From: Halobacteriales archaeon QH_10_70_21
GTDB taxonomy: Archaea > Halobacteriota > Halobacteria > Halobacteriales > Haloarculaceae
Direction: 5' to 3'
Assembly (NCBI GenBank): GCA_003021325.1
Contig: PXQM01000129.1
Span: forward strand, 1 to 5,983
DNA length: 5,983 bases
Below, in pieces: positions 1 to 5,285 of the stretch; the stretch's first letter is position 1; each line of letters starts with the position of its first letter. Position numbers and translations under genes: made by a program. The notes under the pieces are model-generated. The model was not told the DNA's origin. It did not search any database and worked only from the letters and a program-made list of their open reading frames with translations.

Positions 1-566
1 CGATGACCCTTGGTGACGAGGTGGTCGTGATGAACGACGGCGAGATACAGCAGGTCGACGCTCCACAGCGGCTCTACGACGCCCCGGCCAACCGGTTCGT
101 CGCCGAGTTCATCGGCGACCCCGCGATGAACACGCTCCCGGTTCGGGTGGCGGACGACGCCGACGGCGCTGCCGCCGACCACGCCGGCTTCCGGCTGCCG
201 CTGCCGGCCGGCGACGGACTCGAGACCGCCGCCGGCTCCGAGGCCGTCCTCGGTGTCCGGCCCGAGGACCTCTCGCTGGCCGACGGGGACGCCGCCGAGT
301 CCTTCGAGGCGACCGTCACCGTCACCGAACCGCTCGGCGACAGCCTCCTGCTCGAGTGCCAGGTCGGCGACGACCACCTCAAGGTGCAGGCCTCCCCCCG
401 GAGCGACGTCCGCCCCGGCGAGACGGTCGCGCTGACGCCCGACGCCGACCGGCTCCACCTCTTCGACGCCGAGACCGGGACGGCGCTGTATCACTCCGCC
501 GACGGCTCGACGCCGGCGTCGGACCGCGACGGTCTGCGGTCGCCCGCGGCACCGCTCGACGAGTAG
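1..566 (+). CDS. Sugar ABC transporter ATP-binding protein, MalK/UgpC type (5' partial)
   Basis: This is the C-terminal part of the cytoplasmic ATPase subunit of a carbohydrate-type ABC importer, which hydrolyses ATP to drive uptake through a membrane permease pair. The frame is open at the left edge: bases 1-2 finish a codon, and the 187 visible codons begin just after where the H-loop of the ATPase would lie. The early visible residues (GDEVVVMNDGEIQQV, then a LYDAPANRFVAEFIG-like stretch) match the end of the nucleotide-binding domain and the linker of MalK/UgpC proteins. A GVRPEDL motif near residue 84 and the following beta-rich stretch to about residue 160 match the TOBE/OB-fold regulatory domain. 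The Walker A, signature and Walker B motifs lie outside the window. The last 20 or so residues are a Ser/Ala/Asp-rich tail. The substrate cannot be told from this fragment; trehalose, maltose or glucose systems are typical in haloarchaea. The partner permease and binding-protein genes are probably upstream. Confidence 0.9.
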   Translation, partial: MTLGDEVVVMNDGEIQQVDAPQRLYDAPANRFVAEFIGDPAMNTLPVRVADDADGAAADHAGFRLPLPAGDGLETAAGSEAVLGVRPEDLSLADGDAAESFEATVTVTEPLGDSLLLECQVGDDHLKVQASPRSDVRPGETVALTPDADRLHLFDAETGTALYHSADGSTPASDRDGLRSPAAPLDE

Positions 567-577
567 CGGTCCAAAAC

Positions 578-584
578 GGTTTGT
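578..584 (+). promoter_or_regulatory. Putative TATA-like element of the deaminase gene
   Basis: A TTT run at 580-582, at the end of an A4/T3 patch, lies 26-28 bases upstream of the GTG at 608. This is the usual archaeal TATA-to-start distance for a leaderless transcript. It is the only AT-rich patch in the 41-base gap after the ABC gene. The motif is weak, so this is inference from spacing. Confidence 0.35.
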
Positions 585-607
585 CGCTCGCTCCCGATTC
601 GAGGGAC

Positions 608-1072
608 GTGAGCCAGTTCGACGACTTCGACCACGAGTCGCACATGCGGCGGGCCTTCGCGGAGGCGCGGGCCGCAACCGAGCGCGGCGACCGCCCGTTC
701 GGGAGCGTCCTCGTCCGCGACGACGAGGTCGTCATGACGGAGTCGAACCGCGTCGTCACCGCCGAGGACGTCCGCCGGCACCCGGAACTCCACCTCGCGT
801 ACCGCGCCTGCCGCGAGATGGATTCCGAGGCGCGCGCCGAGACGGTGATGTACACGAGCACCGAGCCGTGTCCGATGTGCGCCGGCGGGATGCGGAGTGC
901 GGGCTTCGGCCGCGTCGTCTACAGCGTCGGCGGCGACGAGATCGGCGAGTTCGTCGGCGACGGGCCGGCGGTCCGCTCGGCGGCGGTTCTGGACGGCGTC
1001 ACCGAGGTGGTCGGGCCGGTGCTGAACGAGGAGGGGCGGGCGGTCCCCGAAGCGTTCGGCTGGAACCGCTAG
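608..1072 (+). CDS. Zinc-dependent nucleoside/nucleobase deaminase (CDA fold)
   Basis: A cytoplasmic hydrolytic deaminase of the cytidine deaminase-like superfamily, probably acting on a free base or nucleoside (guanine or cytosine type) in salvage. The 154 residues contain an N-terminal helix (HMRRAFAEAR), the substrate-loop motif DRPFGSVLV near residues 28-36, the zinc ligand and catalytic glutamate as HPE (His58, Glu60) in place of the commoner HAE, and the second zinc site PCPMC (Cys88, Cys91) after a TSTEP strand. The length fits guanine deaminase-like and tRNA adenosine deaminase-like members. The archaeal context and the HPE form favour a small-molecule deaminase over a tRNA enzyme, but the substrate is not proven. 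I chose the GTG at 608 because it gives the usual short N-terminus and has a TATA-like patch 26-28 bases upstream. An in-frame ATG at 644 would shorten the first helix. The longer in-frame extension upstream overlaps the ABC gene and is rejected. The stop interlocks with the convergent radical SAM stop. Confidence 0.88.
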   Translation: MSQFDDFDHESHMRRAFAEARAATERGDRPFGSVLVRDDEVVMTESNRVVTAEDVRRHPELHLAYRACREMDSEARAETVMYTSTEPCPMCAGGMRSAGFGRVVYSVGGDEIGEFVGDGPAVRSAAVLDGVTEVVGPVLNEEGRAVPEAFGWNR

Positions 1073-2715
1073 TCCGCACCCGGGGCGCGCCCGGCCTCGA
1101 AGAACCGCCCGAGGTCGACGCCGTCTGCGAGTTCCAACTCGTCCATCGACGCCTCGTTGACGTCCAGCGGGTAGGGGACCCCCGAGACGGACCGGAAGCC
1201 GTAGTCGGTGACGGCGACGTCGACGGTCCGGCCGAGTTCGCGCTCGTCCGGCACGGCGACGAGCAGGGCGTAAGTGCCCAGCTGTCGGCCGAAGGTCTTG
1301 CCGTCCTGGTGGTACTCGAGGTAGACGTTCGGGAGGACGGTCCCCGGCGGGGCGACCCGCTTCAGCATCGGCCGGTCTATCTCCTCGCGGACCGCCTGCT
1401 TGTACGAGTTGAACAGCTGCTTGTGGTCCTTCGCGATTTCGGCGCCGGTCTCCGCCATGTCGGTCCCCTCGAAGGCCATCACCTGCCGGATGTTGATGCG
1501 CCGGAGCATCAGCCCCTCGTCGTAGACGTCCTGCAGGAACCGCTTGTTGTGCTCGAAGGTCTCGCGGCGCTCGCCCTCCAGCCCGTGGACGAGGTTGATG
1601 CCGGGCAACAGCTTCGGCAGGCGGTCGGCGTCGGCGCCGACGGACGGACCGCTCCCGGGCTCCTCGCCGGGCCGCCAGCCGCCGGCCTCATTGACGACGC
1701 GGACGGCCTCCAGGCACTCCTCGGCGGTCACCAGCAGGTTGTTCCTCTCCCGGACGAGCGGGTCGGCCGACTCGAGCCCGAAGGCGGCGGTGTCGCCGGG
1801 GGTGTTGTGCTCGGCGATGACCCGGATGCCCTCCCGGGACTTCTCCGGGTACTCCGTGATGGTCACGGGGTTCATGTTGTCGAGGTGCAGCGTGCCGAGG
1901 TCGGGGACGGCCGCCCGGATGCCGCCGTACAGCGCCCGGAGCGCGTCGGGGTTGGGCGCCTCGCCGTCGCCCCCGTACGCGAGGATGTCGGCCTGCCGGC
2001 CGAGCCGGAAGTGCCGGACGCCGTGGTCCGAGAGCGCGTCGACCTCCGCGACCACGGAGTCGGGCGTCCGGAAGTCCGGGTCGCCGTACATCGGCTCGGT
2101 GCAGAACGAACACCGGTACGGACACCCCCGGGAGGTCTCCATCTCGCAGATGAGGTAGTCGGGGTGGTCGGGATGCTGCTCGACGACGAAGGCGCCCTCG
2201 GCTGCCCACCGGTCGAGTTCGTCGTTGTCCCGGTAGCGGTCCTCGACCCCCTCCAGCCCGCCGTGGACGAGGTCGTAGACGGCGGCCTCGACGTCCGCCA
2301 GCGCGAGGAAGTCGTAGTCGAGGTTCTGCCGCTCCGTCTCCGTGGCGCCGGCGTTCTCGTCGCCGACGCCGAACCGGACCGGACCGCCCATCACGCTCGT
2401 CCCCTCGGCCGTCCAGGCGAGCTCCTTCACCTCGTCGGGCTCGGCGGGCGTGCCGCCGACGTACTTGCCGGGGACGGTCATGCCGCCGACGTAGACGAAC
2501 AGGTCGGCGTCGACGACGTCCCGCTTCTTGTGGTGGTCCTCGCGGAGCTCGTCGATGGTGTGGTAGGTGACCGCCTCCGGCGGGACGCCGGCGTCGACTG
2601 CGGCACCGGCGGCGAAGCGCGGGTACGTCGAGACGTAGGGCGGCACGCCGAAGTGTGCCGGCTCGTCGACGTACCCGTCGACTATCGTGACGTCGATCTC
2701 CGCCGGGTCCTTCAT
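1069..2715 (-). CDS. Radical SAM protein with C-terminal helix-hairpin-helix (COG1031-like)
   Basis: A predicted 4Fe-4S radical S-adenosylmethionine enzyme of 548 residues whose reaction is unknown. From the ATG at 2715, residues 1-180 form an alpha/beta N-terminal region with strands such as DVTIVDGYVD and ADLFVYVGG, reminiscent of the B12-binding-like domain that precedes many radical SAM cores, but I see no DxHxxG cobalamin motif. The cluster motif CPYRCSFC gives Cys198, Cys202 and Cys205 (CxxxCxxC). The core continues through a FRLGRQAD strand, a LHLDNMNP strand and an AFGLES motif near 311-316. The final part carries PLDVNEASMDELELADGV (about 516-535), which looks like a ComEA-type helix-hairpin-helix. 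This arrangement matches archaeal COG1031 Fe-S oxidoreductases. A longer in-frame GTG start at 2751 is rejected, because the T-rich promoter motif at 2740-2744 would then fall inside the gene. DUF429 lies upstream on the same strand with a 60-base gap. The family call is confident; the substrate is unknown. Confidence 0.9.
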   Translation of the reverse strand: MKDPAEIDVTIVDGYVDEPAHFGVPPYVSTYPRFAAGAAVDAGVPPEAVTYHTIDELREDHHKKRDVVDADLFVYVGGMTVPGKYVGGTPAEPDEVKELAWTAEGTSVMGGPVRFGVGDENAGATETERQNLDYDFLALADVEAAVYDLVHGGLEGVEDRYRDNDELDRWAAEGAFVVEQHPDHPDYLICEMETSRGCPYRCSFCTEPMYGDPDFRTPDSVVAEVDALSDHGVRHFRLGRQADILAYGGDGEAPNPDALRALYGGIRAAVPDLGTLHLDNMNPVTITEYPEKSREGIRVIAEHNTPGDTAAFGLESADPLVRERNNLLVTAEECLEAVRVVNEAGGWRPGEEPGSGPSVGADADRLPKLLPGINLVHGLEGERRETFEHNKRFLQDVYDEGLMLRRINIRQVMAFEGTDMAETGAEIAKDHKQLFNSYKQAVREEIDRPMLKRVAPPGTVLPNVYLEYHQDGKTFGRQLGTYALLVAVPDERELGRTVDVAVTDYGFRSVSGVPYPLDVNEASMDELELADGVDLGRFFEAGRAPGAD

Positions 2716-2739
2716 ACCTGCATCGAGAACGCCGAGGCG

Positions 2740-2744
2740 TAAAA
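2740..2744 (-). promoter_or_regulatory. TATA-like element (TTTTA) of the radical SAM gene
   Basis: On the minus strand TTTTA occupies positions -29 to -25 from the ATG at 2715, in otherwise GC-rich sequence. This fits a leaderless haloarchaeal promoter. It suggests the radical SAM gene has its own transcript even though DUF429 is just upstream, and it supports the shorter start. Confidence 0.5.
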
Positions 2745-2775
2745 CCGACACGGATGGACCCGTCGCCCCCGCCGC

Positions 2776-3588
2776 TCAGACGTAGATACAGCCCTCGCGG
2801 TCGTCGTACTCGGTCGGTGGCTCGAACGCCCGCGCCGCGGCCCGGGCGGCCGCGACGGCCGCGACCACGCTGTCGAGCGCGTCGCCCCCGTCGTCCCCGA
2901 GTGCGCGTTCCCGGACCCTCTCGGCGACGTCGACGCCGAAGGCGGGTTCGGTCTCGAGCGCGGCCAGTACCGCCGCGCGGGCGTCGACCGCCCCGTCGGT
3001 GTCCTCCTTGTAGCCCTCGTCGACGGTGTCGAGCCGGCGCAGCGTCCCCGCAGGGTATATCTCGATGACGTTCGTCTCGCCGGCGGGCTGCATCGGTGGC
3101 ACAGAGACGGCACCGTCGGCCACGAGCGGCGCCAGCAGGTCCCGGACGCCGTACAGCGTCTGGTAGTGGGTGATGAAGCTGTACGGCGAGTTCGCGCGAA
3201 CGGCGTCGTCAGTCCGGCGCTTCAGCTCGACGCCGTCGACCGCCCTCGCCCGCGCCCGTTCCTTCAGCGTCTCGCGGGTCCCGTCGGCGTCGGCGTCCGC
3301 GAACTCGTCGGCGAACCACTCGACGGCATCGGTCCAGCGTTCGATCCCCGACGGGAGCAACTCCGCGGGCAGACCGAAGGAGAAATCGAGCCCGGTCGTG
3401 CCCGCGTGGCTCCGCAGCGACGCCCGGAGCGCGTCCAGCACCGGCTCGCGGGCGGTCGCCCCGAAGGCCTCGGCGGCGGGCCGGCACGCCGTCACCGCGA
3501 GCCGGTCGCCGTCGAACCCGCCGTCGGCCAGCCAGACGTCACGGCCGGGCCGCTTCGACCCGCTGAAGTCGACCCCTCGAACGTCCAT
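2776..3588 (-). CDS. DUF429 family protein, predicted RNase H-fold nuclease
   Basis: A 270-residue soluble protein of the DUF429 family, described as predicted RNase H-like nucleases; its cellular substrate is unknown. The family hallmarks appear in order: GVDFSGS at residues 5-11 with a first acidic residue (Asp7), LDFSFGLP at 67-74 with Asp68, EIYPAG at 176-181 with Glu176, and a DALDSVVAAVAAARAA helix with Asp236 and Asp239. Together these give the acidic set expected for metal binding in the fold. The protein ends with a short tail, EGCIYV. The ATG at 3588 is preferred over an in-frame ATG at 3627: it places GVDFSGS at the N-terminus, as is usual in the family, and has a TTTT motif 25-28 bases upstream. 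The longer version would add a proline/arginine-rich, promoter-derived leader. The gene is divergent from the zinc-ribbon/Hsp20 pair and in tandem with the radical SAM gene. Confidence 0.85.
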   Translation of the reverse strand: MDVRGVDFSGSKRPGRDVWLADGGFDGDRLAVTACRPAAEAFGATAREPVLDALRASLRSHAGTTGLDFSFGLPAELLPSGIERWTDAVEWFADEFADADADGTRETLKERARARAVDGVELKRRTDDAVRANSPYSFITHYQTLYGVRDLLAPLVADGAVSVPPMQPAGETNVIEIYPAGTLRRLDTVDEGYKEDTDGAVDARAAVLAALETEPAFGVDVAERVRERALGDDGGDALDSVVAAVAAARAAARAFEPPTEYDDREGCIYV

Positions 3589-3612
3589 GGGGGCTGGAGG
3601 GCGTGGGGCCAC

Positions 3613-3616
3613 AAAA
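3613..3616 (-). promoter_or_regulatory. TATA-like element of the DUF429 gene
   Basis: On the minus strand a TTTT run lies at -28 to -25 from the ATG at 3588. It is the only AT-rich patch in the right place for a leaderless promoter in the 68-base divergent region. Confidence 0.4.
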
Positions 3617-3625
3617 CGTCGGGGC

Positions 3626-3634
3626 ATTGATTAC
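3626..3634 (+). promoter_or_regulatory. TATA-like element of the zinc-ribbon/Hsp20 operon
   Basis: The AT-rich ATTGATTAC is centred about 27 bases before the ATG at 3657. It lies only about ten bases from the oppositely directed DUF429 motif, so the two promoters are almost back to back and could influence each other. Confidence 0.45.
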
Positions 3635-3656
3635 CGTCTCGGCCCTACACGCGAGT

Positions 3657-3815
3657 ATGCCAAAGACGCTGGAAATCGTCTGCAACCGCGAGGAGTGCGA
3701 CCTCGACATGTTCGAGCTTCACTACCGGTACTCGATGCCGGACGGCACGGGGGTCGAGTCGTTCGCCTGCCCGTACTGCGGCGAGAGCGACGGGCTGGAG
3801 GAACTCCACGTATGA
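3657..3815 (+). CDS. Small haloarchaeal zinc-ribbon-like protein (DUF7559-like)
   Basis: A 52-residue acidic protein with two cysteine pairs, Cys9/Cys14 (Cx4C) and Cys38/Cys41 (CPYC followed by Gly), the pattern of a small zinc ribbon. Between the knuckles is a short aromatic-rich strand region (MFELHYRYSM). I recall similar proteins in haloarchaea under the name DUF7559; the number is from memory and no function is known to me. Zinc binding is inferred from cysteine spacing. The ATG at 3657 is preferred because the conserved-looking MPKTLEIVC begins there and a TATA-like motif lies about 27 bases upstream. An in-frame ATG at 3603 would run through the divergent promoter region. Its stop overlaps the Hsp20 start as ATGA, so the two are almost certainly one operon with translational coupling, suggesting a role alongside the chaperone or simply shared regulation. 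Confidence 0.85.
   Translation: MPKTLEIVCNREECDLDMFELHYRYSMPDGTGVESFACPYCGESDGLEELHV
3797..3801 (+). promoter_or_regulatory. Shine-Dalgarno-like GGAGG for the Hsp20 gene
   Basis: GGAGG lies inside the end of the zinc-ribbon gene, with 10 bases between it and the ATG at 3812. An internal gene of an operon needs its own ribosome recruitment or coupling, and this supports 3812 as the Hsp20 start. Confidence 0.5.
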
Positions 3816-4261
3816 TCCGGGAGGTCGGCGAGTCGCTCGGGCGGGTCGTCCTCGACGGCATCGGCCGGGCCTCGAGCCGGGTCCAGGAGCACAAGCCGCT
3901 GTCGGCCGACCTGCTGGAGGGCGACGAGGCCTACCTGGCCGTGTTCGACGCGCCCGGCGCCCGTGCCGCCGACGTCGACGTCCGGTTCGAGGAGAACACC
4001 CTCACCGTCCGGGTCGACCGGTTCCGCGAACTCCACGAGGACTACGAGATGCGGTTCCCGGGGCGGGGGCTCTCGCTGGAGGGGTCGGTGACGCTGCCGG
4101 AGACGGCCGACGTCGAGGCCGGCCGCGCGGAGGCGACGCTGACCGAACGCGGCGCCCTCGAGGTGCTGATTCCGAAGTCCGAGCCCGACGAGGCCGTCAC
4201 GGCCGCCGACACCGTCTCGGCCGACGAGGGTGCTTCCGACGGGGCGTCGGCCGACGCTTAG
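3812..4261 (+). CDS. Small heat shock protein, Hsp20/alpha-crystallin family
   Basis: A 149-residue predicted ATP-independent holdase chaperone that would bind unfolding proteins in the cytoplasm. After a short helical N-terminus (1-30), an alpha-crystallin domain spans about 35-122. It includes the strand AYLAVFDAPGA, the DVDVRFEENTLTVRV strand pair, the FPGRGLSLEGSVTLPETADV stretch corresponding to the family's R-x-F-x-LP region, and the closing AEATLTERGALEVLIPK, matching the usual A-x-x-x-n-G-v-L motif. The last 27 or so residues are an Asp/Ala/Ser-rich acidic tail. I see no I-x-I/V motif in that tail, the element many members use to pack oligomers, so assembly may differ. The start is fixed by the ATGA overlap with the upstream zinc-ribbon gene and a GGAGG upstream. 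The stop interlocks with the stop of the convergent oxidoreductase remnant. Confidence 0.88.
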   Translation: MIREVGESLGRVVLDGIGRASSRVQEHKPLSADLLEGDEAYLAVFDAPGARAADVDVRFEENTLTVRVDRFRELHEDYEMRFPGRGLSLEGSVTLPETADVEAGRAEATLTERGALEVLIPKSEPDEAVTAADTVSADEGASDGASADA

Positions 4262-5284
4262 TCCTCGAGGCTCATCCCCTCGACTATCTCGAACTCCTCG
4301 CCGCCGTCGAACCGGGTGGGGGCGTAGGCGGACGTAGACGCCGGGCGCCCGCTCGCCGACCAGCGGGTCGCCGTCCGGCGTCGCCGTACAGAGCCCGGCC
4401 CACGAGCGGCGCTCGTCGAGCGCCTCCCCGACGGCGGTCTCGAGGTAGTCGCGGCAGTCGCGCCGGAACCAGCTGTCGGCCGCCCGCGTCCAGTCGGTCG
4501 GGTCGTGGGGCTCGGCGACGGTCCCGTCGCCGACCAGCAACCGGCCGTCCATCGGGCGGGCGTAGTAACCCTCGGTCGCGTCGTACAGCGACGGCACGCG
4601 GTCGGACAGCGCCGAAGTCTCGGTGAGGTACGCCTGGACGCGGTAGGCTTCGACCGCCAGCGGGTGACCGGCCGCCTCCAGCAGCCGGCCGGTCTGTGGG
4701 CCCGCCGCGACGACGACGGCGTCGTAGGACTCGCCGTCGACCCGGCCCCGCTCGTCGAGCCCCGCCCGGGTGTCGGTCAGCACCTCGGCCCCGCAGGAGA
4801 CTGCGAACTGTGCGGTCTCGCGGGTGAAGGCGCCGGTGTCGACGAGCCCGGCGTTGTGCGCGACGGCCGCCACCGCGAGGTCGTCGGTCCGGAGGCCGGG
4901 CCACCGCGCGCCGAGCTCCGAGGGCTCGATGAACGTCACGACGCGGTCCTGTTCCTGCATCCGGGGGACGGCCTCGCGTATCGCCTCGGCGTTCCGCTCG
5001 TCGCCCTCGCGGGCGAACCAGACGTACGGATGGTCGGTGACCGCGTCGCGGTCGCGGAGCATCGAGAGCGACTCCCCGGCGAGTTCGGCGTCGACCGGGT
5101 CCGCGAAGGCGTCGTAGCAGATGCCGGCCGCGCTCCCGCTGGCGCCGCCGGCCACGTCGCCGGCCTCGAACAGCGTCACGTCGGCGTCCCGCCGGGCGAG
5201 ACGCAGGGCCGTCGTCACGCCCACCACGCCCGCGCCGACGATGGCGACGCTCGTGTCGGCCGCACCGTTCGAGCCGGTCGTCAT
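4258..5284 (-). pseudogene. FAD-dependent oxidoreductase (DAO family), frameshifted near the C-terminus
   Basis: Residues 1-318 from the ATG at 5284 read as a D-amino-acid-oxidase/glycine-oxidase family flavoprotein. They show a Rossmann GAGVVG (17-22) with Glu40 ending the second strand, then GGASGSAAGICYDAF, a VVVAAGPQTG strand, ARPMDGRLLVGDGT, and WAGLCTATPDGDPLVGERAPGVYV. Such enzymes oxidise amines or amino acids using FAD. After GVYV (codon ending at 4331) the frame goes wrong: it reads Arg-rich nonsense and stays open across the antisense of Hsp20 to 3722. One base along, the other frame reads SAYAPTRFDGGEEFEIVEG and stops with TAA at 4258-4260, which looks like the genuine family C-terminus. 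Roughly 30 residues expected between these parts, including the glycine-rich G-h-x-G-h FAD/product loop and the following helix, are absent. A deletion of 3n+2 bases explains both the gap and the frame. The gene follows the upstream gene by one base (TGA-G-ATG). It could be a true pseudogene or an assembly error. Confidence 0.78.
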
Positions 5285-5285
5285 C

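Noticed and set aside
356..607. N-terminal extension of the deaminase frame into the ABC gene.
   Set aside because: It is Arg/Pro-rich, overlaps a real coding frame and removes the promoter motif. The deaminase fold begins after 608.
567..607. Possible terminator or small RNA between the ABC and deaminase genes.
   Set aside because: There is no convincing stem-loop plus T-run. The A4/T3 patch is better explained as a promoter element.
868..2742. A 624-codon open frame on the plus strand opposite the radical SAM gene.
   Set aside because: Its product is Val/Arg/Asp-rich with no recognisable domain, while the opposite strand encodes a clear radical SAM protein. Long antisense frames are common at this GC content.
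3170..3811. Long upstream extension of the Hsp20 frame on the plus strand.
   Set aside because: It runs antisense through DUF429 and across the zinc-ribbon gene, and looks like a Ser/Arg-rich shadow. The ATGA overlap fixes the start at 3812.
3722..4330. Read-through of the oxidoreductase frame across the antisense of Hsp20, giving an apparent protein of about 520 residues from 5284.
   Set aside because: The extra part has no family similarity and simply mirrors Hsp20. The true-looking C-terminus lies in the neighbouring frame and ends at 4258.
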